The position numbers and the translations under genes were made by a program. From positions 1 to 55,628 of the forward strand of contig CAMAXX010000017.1 of NCBI GenBank assembly GCA_945862435.1: 55,628 nucleotides of DNA, in the 5' to 3' direction. Position 1 is the first letter of the stretch; every line of letters starts with the position of its first letter. Source of the stretch: Pseudorhodobacter antarcticus (GTDB lineage Bacteria > Pseudomonadota > Alphaproteobacteria > Rhodobacterales > Rhodobacteraceae). The notes below the pieces were generated by a model, which saw only the letters and a program-made list of their open reading frames with translations, had not been told where the DNA came from and searched no databases. Positions 16,046 to 24,801 of the stretch are shown in pieces.

Positions 16046-18448
16046 TTACTTTTTCTTCGGTGGCACAAAGCGTTTGGATGTATCGCGCGCATCCGTCTTT
16101 GGCTTATCTACCTTGCCCTTATACGCGGGCTTGCCGTCATAAGCTTTACCTTCGGTCGCATGGCTTTTGAACCCTGCGGCGCGGGGGGGCGCGTCTTTGC
16201 CGCCGCCATGGGATTTAAAGCCAGCCGAGCGGGGGGCAAACGGCTTGGCATCGCCAAAATCGCGGGCCCCTTCCTTTTTGGCATAGGGTTTGGCCCCATC
16301 TTCACGTTTGGCATAGGGCTTGGCTGCATACGGCTTGCCGGCTGGGGCGGCGTCATCCCGCTTGACATAGGGCTTGGGCGCGTATGGTTTTGCCCCATCT
16401 TCGCGCTTGGCATAGGGTTTCGCGCCATAGGGCTTGTCGCCATCTTCGCGCTTTGCATAAGGCTTTGCGCCATAAGGCTTGTCCGCGCTTTTCGCGCCGT
16501 AAGGTTTGGCCCCGTAAGGTTTGGCATCGCCCTTGGGCGCATAGGGTTTGCCGCCCTCTTCACGCTTGGCATAGGGCTTGCGCTCGGGTTTTGGCCCCGG
16601 GGCTTCGGCTGGGGCGCGGTCTGATCCGCCTAAAGGATTATAGGCGGAATTGTAGCCGCCGTCGTCTTCCACAACGCGGGCGGGTTTGGGGGTATAGGCG
16701 GGCTTGTCCGCGCGCGGTGCGCGGGCGGGCTTATCTTCATAGGATTTGGCCGCATAGGGTTTTTCTGTGTCATCGCGCGTGGGATAGGGTTTCGCAGCAG
16801 GCTTGCTGCGCGGCTTATCGGCAAAGCCTCCTTCGCTGCGGGGGCTGCGTTCGGGGCGGTCAAGGCTTGGCTCGCCTTCTAGACGCGCCATTTGCACGCC
16901 GCTTTCCAGTTCCAGTCCCGCACCAAACTTGCCCGCCTGCGCGGCTGCAATTTGCACAAAGGTCTGGTTTTCTTGTACGCGGATTGCGCCAATGGAATCC
17001 TTGGCAATACCGCCCGCGTCGCAAATTTTGGGCAGCAGCCAGCGCGCTTCCGCGCGGCCAGCACGGCCTACGGACAGCGAGAACCAGATCGATGGGCCAA
17101 ATTCGCCGCGCTCGCGCGGGGCGCTGTCTTTGGGTGGGCCTGCTTGGTCCGACAGAACATCGGGGGCTGATCGCCCTTCGCGCCACATGCGCACAAAGGC
17201 GGCTGCAGTTTGCGCTGGGCCGTAGCGGTCGACCAAGTTTTGTGCCAGTTCGGCATCATCGCCCAAAGGTGCCTGCAAAAATGGATGATCGGCAAGGCGC
17301 AAATCCTCGCGGCCCTGAACATCTTCGGCGCTGGGCGCTGGCCCCCATTCGGCGACCACTTTGGCCCCTTGCAGCAGGCGCTGGGCCTTTTTGAATTCGG
17401 ATGGGCTAACGATTAGCGCCGAGACGCCCTTTGACCCCGCCCGCCCCGTGCGGCCACTGCGGTGTAGCAGCGTTTCGGAATTGGACGGCAAATCGGCATG
17501 GATCACCAGATCCAGCCCTTTTAGATCGATCCCGCGCGCGGCAACGTCCGTGGCGACGCAAACGCGTGCACGGCCATCACGCAGCGATTGCAGGGCCAGC
17601 GTGCGTTCTGATTGCGAAAGCTCGCCCGACAGGGCCACCACCTGAAAGCCGCGATTGCCCATTCGGGCCAGCAACTGATTCACATTGGCGCGGGTTTTGC
17701 AAAACACAATCGCGGCGCGTGCATCGTAATAGCGCAGCGCGTTGAAAATGGCATGTTCGCGGTCACGCACGGCCACGGAATAGGCGCGGTATTCGATATC
17801 GACATGTTGTTTTGCCTCGCCTTGGGCGGCAATGCGCAGTGCGTCGCGTTGAAAATCACCTGCCAGCTTGGCGATTTCTTTGGGCACGGTTGCCGAAAAC
17901 ATTAGGGTGCGGCGATCTTCTGGGGCGGCTTGCAGGATAAACTCTAGGTCTTCGCGAAAGCCCAAATCCAGCATCTCGTCCGCTTCGTCCAGCACGGCAG
18001 CGCGCAGGCCAGAAAGGTCAAGCGAGCGGCGCTCGATATGGTCGCGCAGGCGGCCCGGGGTGCCGACAACAATATGCGCGCCGCGATCAAGCGCGCGCTT
18101 TTCGGCGCGGTAATCCATCCCGCCAACACAAGTGGCAATCTGTGCTCCAGCCTTGCCGTAAAGCCAGTCTAATTCGCGCGCGACTTGCAGGGCAAGTTCG
18201 CGCGTGGGCGCAATGACAAGGCCCATCGGCACATCCGCATACAGAAGTTTGTCCACGCCGCCCAGAAGTTGATCGGCAATGGCAATACCAAAGGCCACTG
18301 TCTTGCCGCTGCCCGTTTGCGCCGACACCAGCAGATCGCGCCCACGCGCCGCCTCGTCCAAAACCGCCGTTTGCACGGCTGTCAGGTTTTCATAGCCCTG
18401 CGCTGCAAGCGCCGCAGCCAAAGGGGCTGCGATTTCATATGTGTTCAT
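16046..18448 (-). CDS. DEAD-box RNA helicase with DbpA-like RNA-binding domain and Lys-Pro-Tyr repeat tail
   Basis: An 800-residue ATP-dependent RNA helicase, probably acting in ribosome assembly or RNA turnover. Motifs run in order: A-Q-T-G-S-G-K-T near residue 40, P-T-R-E-L-A, T-P-G-R, D-E-A-D, S-A-T, then H-R-S-G-R-T-G-R-A-G near 330. A DbpA-type RNA-binding domain covers about 449-516. After it comes a low-complexity tail of about 250 residues with many K-P-Y-(A/G)-(A/P)-K and K-R-E-D-G units, basic, Tyr-rich and likely disordered. Typical family members are 400-650 residues, so the tail is long. A GTGCC/GGCAC inverted repeat lies in the 248-base upstream gap. Confidence 0.92.
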   Translation of the reverse strand: MNTYEIAAPLAAALAAQGYENLTAVQTAVLDEAARGRDLLVSAQTGSGKTVAFGIAIADQLLGGVDKLLYADVPMGLVIAPTRELALQVARELDWLYGKAGAQIATCVGGMDYRAEKRALDRGAHIVVGTPGRLRDHIERRSLDLSGLRAAVLDEADEMLDLGFREDLEFILQAAPEDRRTLMFSATVPKEIAKLAGDFQRDALRIAAQGEAKQHVDIEYRAYSVAVRDREHAIFNALRYYDARAAIVFCKTRANVNQLLARMGNRGFQVVALSGELSQSERTLALQSLRDGRARVCVATDVAARGIDLKGLDLVIHADLPSNSETLLHRSGRTGRAGSKGVSALIVSPSEFKKAQRLLQGAKVVAEWGPAPSAEDVQGREDLRLADHPFLQAPLGDDAELAQNLVDRYGPAQTAAAFVRMWREGRSAPDVLSDQAGPPKDSAPRERGEFGPSIWFSLSVGRAGRAEARWLLPKICDAGGIAKDSIGAIRVQENQTFVQIAAAQAGKFGAGLELESGVQMARLEGEPSLDRPERSPRSEGGFADKPRSKPAAKPYPTRDDTEKPYAAKSYEDKPARAPRADKPAYTPKPARVVEDDGGYNSAYNPLGGSDRAPAEAPGPKPERKPYAKREEGGKPYAPKGDAKPYGAKPYGAKSADKPYGAKPYAKREDGDKPYGAKPYAKREDGAKPYAPKPYVKRDDAAPAGKPYAAKPYAKREDGAKPYAKKEGARDFGDAKPFAPRSAGFKSHGGGKDAPPRAAGFKSHATEGKAYDGKPAYKGKVDKPKTDARDTSKRFVPPKKK
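16100..16800 (-). repeat. Degenerate tandem repeats encoding the K-P-Y tail of the helicase
   Basis: This DNA encodes repeated nine- to twelve-residue units such as K-P-Y-G-A-K-P-Y-A-K-R-E-D-G. The same codon blocks recur (for example catagggcttggc and its variants on the plus strand), so the array probably expands and contracts by slippage or recombination. It is in-frame coding DNA, not a CRISPR array. Confidence 0.8.
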
Positions 18449-18696
18449 TATCTATCCCATGGGGGGCAGCCATGCTGCGCCCGTGAAGTGCCAAAATTTA
18501 CGGCACCTCATTTTCGCGGATGCGGGCCTCCTCGCCCACAGCGCCGAAATCTTTGGGCCGATTTGGGGCGCATAACGGGAATTTGCGCGCCTGTATATAG
18601 CCAAGGGTGCAATTGGTGAAAATTGCCGCAAAGCCGCGTCTTGCCGCGCGCGGCGCGAGCGTTTACCGTAAGGGCACCGAAGTAGGAGGTTAACAC

Positions 18697-18942
18697 ATGG
18701 CGCAGCGGTTGCATTTGGTTTTCGGCGGCGAGTTGGTCAATCTGCAGACCAATGTGTTTAGGGATGTCAAAGACATCCATATCGTTGGCATGTTCCCCGA
18801 TTATGACAGCGCTTTTCTGGCGTGGAAGGCCGAGGCGCAGCGCACTGTGGACAATGCCCACATGCGATACTTTATTGCGCATATTCATCGCCTTCGCGAA
18901 GAGGGCAAATCTGGTTCGCTGACCGAGGAGATGGGCGCGTAA
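18697..18942 (+). CDS. DUF4170-family protein
   Basis: An 81-residue soluble protein starting M-A-Q-R-L-H-L-V-F-G-G-E-L, with F-R-D-V-K-D-I-H-I-V-G-M-F-P-D-Y-D-S-A in the middle and A-H-M-R-Y-F-I-A-H-I-H-R-L near the end. This matches the DUF4170 proteins that sit just upstream of kdtA in Rhodobacterales. AGGAGG lies 8 bases before the ATG. The function is unknown. The constant link with Kdo transferase suggests a role in lipopolysaccharide assembly. The next gene begins 15 bases downstream. Confidence 0.85.
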   Translation: MAQRLHLVFGGELVNLQTNVFRDVKDIHIVGMFPDYDSAFLAWKAEAQRTVDNAHMRYFIAHIHRLREEGKSGSLTEEMGA

Positions 18943-18957
18943 GGCGCCCTGCGCGCG

Positions 18958-20139
18958 GTGTCATCTTTTGGGCTTACCCTTTATTCTCTGACAGCGCGGC
19001 AGGTGGCGAGCGTGCATTATGCGCCCCGCCCTGATGGCCCCCTTGTTTGGCTGGTTCTGCCTGATCCCGCAAAAAGCGAAGCTGCGCTGCTGCTGGCGCG
19101 CCGTTTGCATGGTGAGCATGGGTTGGCGGTGCTGATCTCGGGCGGCGAGGGGGATTTGCAGGCAAACGGGGTTGTGACAGGCAGTTTGCCCGCCGATCAC
19201 CCCGCCACGGTGCAGGAATTTTTGGCCCATTGGCAGCCCGATGTCATTGTCATTCTGGGCAGCACACTGCGCCCTGTTTTGATTGATATTGCCGCAAGCA
19301 AGGGCATTCCGATGCTGCTGGTGCAGGCAGACATTCCGCATTTGCTGCGCGGGTCAGATCGCTGGTTCTTTGGCCTGACGCGGCGCAGTGTGTTGGCCTT
19401 TCACGCCATTATGACTGTCGATGAAACCGCCGCGCGCGAATATCGCAGGCTGGGGGCCAGCAATGTCGCGCGGCTGGGGCGGATGGAGGCGGGCAGTATG
19501 GCGCTGCCCCATAACGAGCCTGAACGCGCGGCATTGGCCGCGCTGTTTGCGACCCGCCCCGTTTGGCTGGCGGTCGATGTGCCGCCCGAAGAAGAAGCCG
19601 CAGTAATTGCTGCCCACCGCGCGGCGCTGCGCCCTGCCCACCGCTTGCTGCTGATCTTGGTGCCAGGGGACCCCGCCCGCGCCTCTGCCGTGGCAGCGGC
19701 GCTAGAGGCAAGCGAAGGATGGATCGTGGCGCGGCGCGATCTGGACCAAGAGCCTGATACCGAAACTGCCGTATATATAGCCGATGCTGGGCAGGAATAT
19801 GGGCTGTGGTATCGGCTGGCTCCTGTCACCTTTATGGGGGGCTCGCTGTTTGGTGCGGGTTCGGCGCGATCGCCACTGGAACCTGCGGCGCTGGGGTCGG
19901 CGATTTTGCACGGGCGCAAGACGGGTGCGTTTGGCGCGGCTTACGGTCGTTTGGGCGCAGCGCTGGGCGCGGCCCCTGTCAGTACCGAGGGAGAACTTGC
20001 TGAATTTCTGACCGAGCTATTGTCTCCTGACCGCGTTGCGCGCATGGCCCATGCGGCATGGGGCGTGGTGTCCGAAGGGGCCGAAGTGACCAACCGCATT
20101 GTCACCACTATTTTGCATCTGGCCGAAGGGAAACGCTAA
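18958..20139 (+). CDS. waaA: 3-deoxy-D-manno-octulosonic acid (Kdo) transferase
   Basis: A 393-residue GT30-type glycosyltransferase that adds Kdo to lipid IVA at the inner membrane. The GTG start gives M-S-S-F-G-L-T-L-Y-S-L-T-A-R, typical of the rhodobacterial enzyme. Residues V-I-L-G-S-T-L-R-P (N-terminal lobe), F-M-G-G-S-L-F-G-A-G and E-P-A-A-L-G-S-A-I-L-H-G (C-terminal donor lobe) match the family signature. It is part of the operon DUF4170-waaA-lpxK and its TAA overlaps the lpxK ATG by one base. The N-terminal membrane anchor seems short. Confidence 0.88.
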   Translation: MSSFGLTLYSLTARQVASVHYAPRPDGPLVWLVLPDPAKSEAALLLARRLHGEHGLAVLISGGEGDLQANGVVTGSLPADHPATVQEFLAHWQPDVIVILGSTLRPVLIDIAASKGIPMLLVQADIPHLLRGSDRWFFGLTRRSVLAFHAIMTVDETAAREYRRLGASNVARLGRMEAGSMALPHNEPERAALAALFATRPVWLAVDVPPEEEAAVIAAHRAALRPAHRLLLILVPGDPARASAVAAALEASEGWIVARRDLDQEPDTETAVYIADAGQEYGLWYRLAPVTFMGGSLFGAGSARSPLEPAALGSAILHGRKTGAFGAAYGRLGAALGAAPVSTEGELAEFLTELLSPDRVARMAHAAWGVVSEGAEVTNRIVTTILHLAEGKR

Positions 20140-21119
20140 TGCGGGCGCCTAATTTTTGGCAACACCGCGGGCCATGGGCGCAAATGCTGCGCCCCTTGGG
20201 CGCGATGACGGCGATGTTGACGGCGCGGCGCGTGGCGCGAGCTGGTCTGCGCTTGGATATCCCTGTGATTTGCGTGGGAAACATCAATGCTGGTGGCACG
20301 GGAAAAACCCCCACCGTAATCGCCTTGGTCGAGGCGCTGACGGCGCGCGGCATAGCTGTTCTTATCGTCTCTCGCGGGTATGGCGGGCGACTGGTTGGGC
20401 CTGTTCTGGTGGATCCCTCCCTTCACAGTGCCGCTGATGTGGGCGACGAGCCGCTGCTTCTTTCGGCCTTTGCCCCAGTGATTGTGGCCAAAGATCGCGC
20501 GGCGGGGGGGCGGCTTGCGCAAGACAGCGGCGCGCAAGTGATTGTGCTGGATGATGGGCTGCAAAACCCCAGCCTTGAAAAAGACCTGTCCATAGTCGTG
20601 GTCGATGCTAGCGCGGGTTTTGGCAATGGGCTTTGCCTTCCTGCAGGCCCTTTGCGCGAACCTATCGATGCGGGGCTCAAGCGCGCGGATATGGTGTTAT
20701 CCATTGGCGACGCCCCTGCGCAGGTTGATTTTTCTGCGCGCTGGGCCAGCCAAATTGCGCCGCGGCCGCATATCACGGGCGCGCTAGAACCATTGCCGAT
20801 GGGGGTGGATTGGCACAGCGCAAGGGTGATTGCCTTTGCCGGAATTGGTCGGCCTGAAAAGTTTTTCGCCACGCTGCGCGGTCTGGGGGCAATCCTCATT
20901 CGGGCCGAGGCGCTGGGCGATCATGCCGCTTTGCCTGATCCCCTGCTGACCCGCCTTTTGGCCGAGGCGCGTTTGGCGGGGGCCGATTTGGTGACCACGG
21001 AAAAAGATGCTGTGCGCCTACCCAAGCGGTTTCGAGCCGAGGTGTTGACCCTGCCCGTGCGGCTGAGGCTGACCAATTCTGCGCCTCTGGATGCGGCCCT
21101 AGACAGCCTTTTACTCTAA
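20139..21119 (+). CDS. lpxK: Tetraacyldisaccharide 4'-kinase
   Basis: A 326-residue membrane-associated kinase that phosphorylates the 4' position of the lipid A precursor to give lipid IVA. The P-loop reads [11 protein letters not shown] near residue 48. S-R-G-Y-G-G-R follows, and D-D-G-L-Q-N is the family's catalytic motif. The start at 20139 overlaps the waaA stop (TAATG), so the two are coupled. Its 3' end overlaps the convergent Trm112-like gene by nine bases. Confidence 0.93.
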   Translation: MRAPNFWQHRGPWAQMLRPLGAMTAMLTARRVARAGLRLDIPVICVGNINAGGTGKTPTVIALVEALTARGIAVLIVSRGYGGRLVGPVLVDPSLHSAADVGDEPLLLSAFAPVIVAKDRAAGGRLAQDSGAQVIVLDDGLQNPSLEKDLSIVVVDASAGFGNGLCLPAGPLREPIDAGLKRADMVLSIGDAPAQVDFSARWASQIAPRPHITGALEPLPMGVDWHSARVIAFAGIGRPEKFFATLRGLGAILIRAEALGDHAALPDPLLTRLLAEARLAGADLVTTEKDAVRLPKRFRAEVLTLPVRLRLTNSAPLDAALDSLLL

Positions 21120-21308
21120 CACGCGTGCTTCACTGTCCAGCATAATTGGGATGCCTTCACGGATCGGAAAGGCCATCCCCGCGCTGCGCGAGATAAGTTC
21201 TTGCGCCGCAGCATCATAGGTCAGCGGCCCCTGCGTCAGCGGGCAAATCAACGCCTCTAGCATCCGCCGATCTAGCTGCGGGCCGTTGGCTGGGGATGCG
21301 TCATTCAT
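21111..21308 (-). CDS. Trm112-family protein
   Basis: A 65-residue protein of the Trm112/YcaR family. The [14 protein letters not shown] motif and the [19 protein letters not shown] family end are present. Only one Cys remains, so zinc binding is unlikely, as in many bacterial versions. In other organisms Trm112 activates methyltransferases; the bacterial role is unclear. Its ATG overlaps the stop of the upstream LON-domain gene by four bases. Confidence 0.9.
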   Translation of the reverse strand: MNDASPANGPQLDRRMLEALICPLTQGPLTYDAAAQELISRSAGMAFPIREGIPIMLDSEARVLE

Positions 21309-21952
21309 TGGATCACTTCATCGCTTTTGCCGCCTGCATGCAAGGCAAACTCCATCAGCGCCATCATCGTCTCGCGCCGCGTTTGCAAAGAGGGTGCCTC
21401 TAGCAAAGCTTGTCTATCTTCGGGGGAAAAGGGCATTAGCATGGACAAAGAATTAATCAGTAGTTCAGGTTCGGCATCTTTAATGCCTGACCAATCCCCG
21501 CCCATACTGTAGGCGGCGAAGTAGCGCTTGAGCAGGGCCAAGAACCCCTCGCGGTCAAAACCTGCGTCATGTTCTTCTGGCCCCAAATCGCGGGCAAAAG
21601 GTGCCCAGTCGATATGCGCGCGGCGATAAGGGGTGAAGCCTTGCACTTCATCGGCAATGCGAAAGCGCGACAGACCCGTCAGCGTAATCATATAGCGCCC
21701 ATCATCGGTTTCGGAAAATGATGTGATCCGCCCTGCGCAGCCGATGGCCGATAGCTTGTTGCCGCCGCCTTTTGGCATCTCGCGGGGTTGCACCATGCCG
21801 ATCAGCCGAGCGGGGCTTTTCAGGCAATCTTCTAGCATCGCCAAAAAGCGCGGCTCGAACAAATGCAAGGGCAGCCTCGCGCGCGGCAATAGCAGCGCGC
21901 CAGGTAGGGGGAAGATGGCGATCAGGTCGGGTAGTTCAATTGGTTTGCTCAT
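21305..21952 (-). CDS. LON substrate-binding-domain protein
   Basis: A 215-residue protein made of the N-terminal LON domain alone (PF02190), without ATPase or protease parts. Starting motifs are [24 protein letters not shown] and [11 protein letters not shown]. Such proteins are common in alphaproteobacteria, but their role is not settled. The gene order cnoX-LON domain-Trm112 with a 27-base gap and a four-base overlap suggests one operon concerned with protein quality control. Confidence 0.9.
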   Translation of the reverse strand: MSKPIELPDLIAIFPLPGALLLPRARLPLHLFEPRFLAMLEDCLKSPARLIGMVQPREMPKGGGNKLSAIGCAGRITSFSETDDGRYMITLTGLSRFRIADEVQGFTPYRRAHIDWAPFARDLGPEEHDAGFDREGFLALLKRYFAAYSMGGDWSGIKDAEPELLINSLSMLMPFSPEDRQALLEAPSLQTRRETMMALMEFALHAGGKSDEVIQ

Positions 21953-21979
21953 AGCGGGGAACCTAGTGCGCCAAAGTGA

Positions 21980-22894
21980 TCAGGCAAATATCATCGACGA
22001 TAGTCTGCGCCTTCCCGCCAAAACAATTGGGTCTTGGGGGGGCAACGCCTCGAATATCTGGAACAGTTGTGCGCGCGCTGCGCCATCGTCCCACTCTCGG
22101 TCGAGTTTGAACAAATCAAGCAGCGTGCTGATTGCCTCTTCAGATTTTCCGCCCGCGTGCAGCGCCAAAGCAAGGTCGATGTAGGCCTGACGATTTGCAG
22201 GATCGGCGGCCAATGTGCTGCGCAAATCATCTTCTGGGCCCGCGCTGGCGGCGGCACGTACAAGATCGATTTGCGCGCGCAGAGGGGTCAGTTCGCGGGC
22301 GTTGGCAATGGCCGCAGGGGCGGCGTTGAGCAGCGCTTCGGCTTTGTCCAAATCGTCTGCCATCAAATGTGCGCGGATCAGCCCTGCATAGGCCAGCGCG
22401 TTTTCAGGGTCTTCTTCCAAAATCGCGGCAAAGGTTTCTATCGCATCAAGCACCGCGCCTTCTGCCAGCATCGCGTCAGCGGCAGCGATAGCATCAGCAA
22501 GCCCACCATCAGGTTCGGGCGACATGGCGACAAGTTTTGCCACGAAACTGGCAATTTCCGAACCTGGAATCGCGCCTTGGAACCCATCGACAGGCTTGCC
22601 TTGGAAAAAGGCATAGACTGTGGGGATGGATTGAACCCGCATTTGACCAGCAATGCCCTGATTTTCATCGACATTGATCTTGACCATTTTAACTCGGCCC
22701 TTGGCTGCTTCAACGGCGGCCTCAAGGGCAGGGCCAAGCGTTTTGCACGGCCCGCACCATGGCGCCCAGAAATCTACAATCACGGGCACTTCCATCGACG
22801 CGTCGATGACATCGGACATAAAGCTGGCCTCATTCGTATCTTTTACAAAAGTGCTGGCGGGTTTGTTTGCGCCAAGAGTGGGGGTGCCGAACAT
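21980..22894 (-). CDS. cnoX: Thioredoxin-domain co-chaperone CnoX (YbbN)
   Basis: A 304-residue protein. An N-terminal thioredoxin fold with W-C-G-P-C lies near residue 46. About 160 residues of TPR-type helices follow. CnoX protects proteins from oxidative aggregation and hands them to GroEL or DnaK (known for the family). In this copy the full C-x-x-C pair is kept, so it could be redox active, as in Caulobacter-type CnoX. It starts the cnoX-LON-Trm112 operon. Confidence 0.9.
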   Translation of the reverse strand: MFGTPTLGANKPASTFVKDTNEASFMSDVIDASMEVPVIVDFWAPWCGPCKTLGPALEAAVEAAKGRVKMVKINVDENQGIAGQMRVQSIPTVYAFFQGKPVDGFQGAIPGSEIASFVAKLVAMSPEPDGGLADAIAAADAMLAEGAVLDAIETFAAILEEDPENALAYAGLIRAHLMADDLDKAEALLNAAPAAIANARELTPLRAQIDLVRAAASAGPEDDLRSTLAADPANRQAYIDLALALHAGGKSEEAISTLLDLFKLDREWDDGAARAQLFQIFEALPPQDPIVLAGRRRLSSMIFA

Positions 22895-22999
22895 AGGTCT
22901 CTCGCTGGAAAGGGTTGCTAGCCCCTGTATGCGCGCGTTAGGCTACAAATTGAAGAGGCAAGACGTATATAATTTTTCGAATATGAAAAGAGGCTAATT

Positions 23000-23635
23000 A
23001 TGGCGCTGGTATTGTGTTTTGGCGATAGCAACACCTATGGCACACCGCCAATTATCGAACTGGGAAAATCAGAAAGGTTCGATCCGCAAACCCGCTGGCC
23101 GCGCATCATGGCGGCAATGGCTGGGGTTGAATTGGTCGAAGAGGGCCTTCCTGGCCGCACAACGATGTTTGACGATCCGATCATGGGCGCGCATATGAAC
23201 GGGCAGACGGGGCTAAAGATAGCGCTTGAAAGCCATGGGCCGATTGATCTGTTGGTGATTATGCTGGGAACGAATGATGTAAAGGCCCGCTTTACCGCAA
23301 TGCCCGCCCAAGTGCAGGGCGGCATGTCCAGCCTTTTGGATATTGCCCAGCACCGTATCATGCAAGAACGGCACGGCGGGTTTCAGATTTTGGTCATTGC
23401 CCCGCCGCCTGTGCTGGAACAAGGGCCGATCCGCTTTGAATTCTTTGGCGGCGCTGCGCGCTCGTCTCAACTGGCCGCGTTAAATAGCGAACTCGCTGCA
23501 GCGCGGGATGTGCATTTTCTGGATGCAGGTCAGCATATTGCCGTTAGCCCCCTTGACGGGGTGCATTTTGATGCCCCCGCGCATAGGGCTTTGGCCGCCG
23601 CTGTGGCGGCCAAAGTCAGCGCTATATTGGGTTAG
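23000..23635 (+). CDS. SGNH/GDSL-family hydrolase (arylesterase-like)
   Basis: A 211-residue SGNH hydrolase with no signal peptide. Block I is F-G-D-S-N-T-Y-G (nucleophile Ser12). The Gly of block II is in E-E-G-L-P-G-R-T, block III is G-T-N-D, and block V is D-G-V-H-F-D with the Asp/His pair. The pattern suits short-chain ester hydrolases related to arylesterase/acyltransferase enzymes. The substrate is unknown. It overlaps the convergent aldo-keto reductase by four bases at the 3' end. Confidence 0.88.
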   Translation: MALVLCFGDSNTYGTPPIIELGKSERFDPQTRWPRIMAAMAGVELVEEGLPGRTTMFDDPIMGAHMNGQTGLKIALESHGPIDLLVIMLGTNDVKARFTAMPAQVQGGMSSLLDIAQHRIMQERHGGFQILVIAPPPVLEQGPIRFEFFGGAARSSQLAALNSELAAARDVHFLDAGQHIAVSPLDGVHFDAPAHRALAAAVAAKVSAILG

Positions 23636-24675
23636 TCAGCCGAGGATTTTGCCCAAAGGTTGATATCTTTTTCTTCGGATATCCGATCAATCTGTGCAAG
23701 TTCTGCATCGGTAAACTCTAGGTTTTCGATTGCGCCGACACAGTCGATGATCTGTTCGGGCTTGGATGCGCCGATCAGCGCCGAAGTGATGCCGCCGCGC
23801 CGCAGCACCCATGCAATAGCCATTTGCGCAAGCGTTTGGCCCCGTGCTGCCGCCATATCATTGAGCGCGCGCACCGAGGCCAATGCCTGCGGCGTGATCA
23901 CGGCAGGGTCTAGCGATTTGCCCTGAGATGCGCGCGACCCCGTTGGAATGCCGCTTAGATATTTGGTCGACAATATTCCCTGCGCTAGCGGAGTAAAGGC
24001 TATCGAGCCGACGCCAAGTTCGCGCAGCGTGTCCTTTAGCCCATCGGTTTCAACCCAGCGATTTAGGATATTATAGCTGGGCTGATGGATCACGCAGGGC
24101 GTGCCAAGGTCTTTCAATATCGCCGCAGCCTCGCGGGTGCGGGCGGCGTTATAAGATGAAATCCCCACATACAGCGCACGGCCTGACCGCACGATGTAAT
24201 CAAGCGCGCCCATGGTTTCTTCCAGTGGGGTATCGGGGTCTAGGCGGTGGGAATAGAAAATATCAACATAATCAAGGCCCATGCGTTTGAGTGATTGGTC
24301 ACAAGACGCAATCAGATATTTGCGCGACCCCCATTCGCCATAAGGGCCCTGCCACATATCATAGCCCGCCTTGGACGAGACAATCATCTCATCGCGGTAG
24401 GGGGCGAAATCATCGGCCATAATGCGGCCAAAGGCGGTTTCGGCGCTGCCTGCGGGGGGGCCATAATTATTGGCCAAATCAAAATGCGTGATGCCTAGAT
24501 CAAAGGCCGTGCGGCACATCGCCTGTTTGGTTGCGTGGGGCGTATCATCGCCAAAGTTGTGCCACAGCCCAAGGCTGATCGCTGGCAGTTTTAGCCCCGA
24601 CTTGCCGCAGCGATTATAGACCATACGGTCATAGCGGCTCTCGGCGGCGCGGTAGGGGGGTGGGATAAAGGCCAT
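23632..24675 (-). CDS. Aldo-keto reductase, L-glyceraldehyde-3-phosphate reductase type (YghZ/MgrA)
   Basis: A 347-residue enzyme, the same length as E. coli YghZ (346). The catalytic Asp/Tyr/Lys/His set is visible: D-L-A-N-N-Y-G, S-S-K-A-G-Y, and F-Y-S-H-R-L-D. The segment Y-N-I-L-N-R-W-V-E and the cofactor end A-L-I-G-A-S-K-P-E-Q fit this AKR14 branch, which reduces L-glyceraldehyde 3-phosphate and methylglyoxal. The start at 24675 is preferred because GGAGAAG lies just upstream; a longer frame to 24729 has no ribosome site. A TTGCGCTAAC element lies 19 bases upstream. Confidence 0.88.
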   Translation of the reverse strand: MAFIPPPYRAAESRYDRMVYNRCGKSGLKLPAISLGLWHNFGDDTPHATKQAMCRTAFDLGITHFDLANNYGPPAGSAETAFGRIMADDFAPYRDEMIVSSKAGYDMWQGPYGEWGSRKYLIASCDQSLKRMGLDYVDIFYSHRLDPDTPLEETMGALDYIVRSGRALYVGISSYNAARTREAAAILKDLGTPCVIHQPSYNILNRWVETDGLKDTLRELGVGSIAFTPLAQGILSTKYLSGIPTGSRASQGKSLDPAVITPQALASVRALNDMAAARGQTLAQMAIAWVLRRGGITSALIGASKPEQIIDCVGAIENLEFTDAELAQIDRISEEKDINLWAKSSAD

Positions 24676-24689
24676 AATCTTCTCCAATA

Positions 24690-24705
24690 TATATTGCGCT
24701 AACTT
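24690..24705 (-). promoter_or_regulatory. Possible operator upstream of the aldo-keto reductase
   Basis: TTGCGCTAAC (24694-24703 on the plus strand) matches the core of the two tandem operator-like sites before pckA. It lies between the reductase start and the divergent tamA. A single partial match is weak evidence. Confidence 0.3.
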
Positions 24706-24801
24706 TTCCGCTTTTGTGCCAATGGTCAAGCGCGGGCCTTAGTTTAGTTGCATCTGGCACCTATCCACGGCATACTGTGGATAACTCGGGCAGAGGCATA
24801 A

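Noticed and set aside
16100..16800. CRISPR-like array
   Set aside because: The repeats are in-frame codons for K-P-Y units of the helicase tail, with no constant spacer length.
18449..18696. Riboswitch or small RNA upstream of DUF4170
   Set aside because: Only one short GTGCC/GGCAC hairpin is visible and no known aptamer pattern could be recognised.
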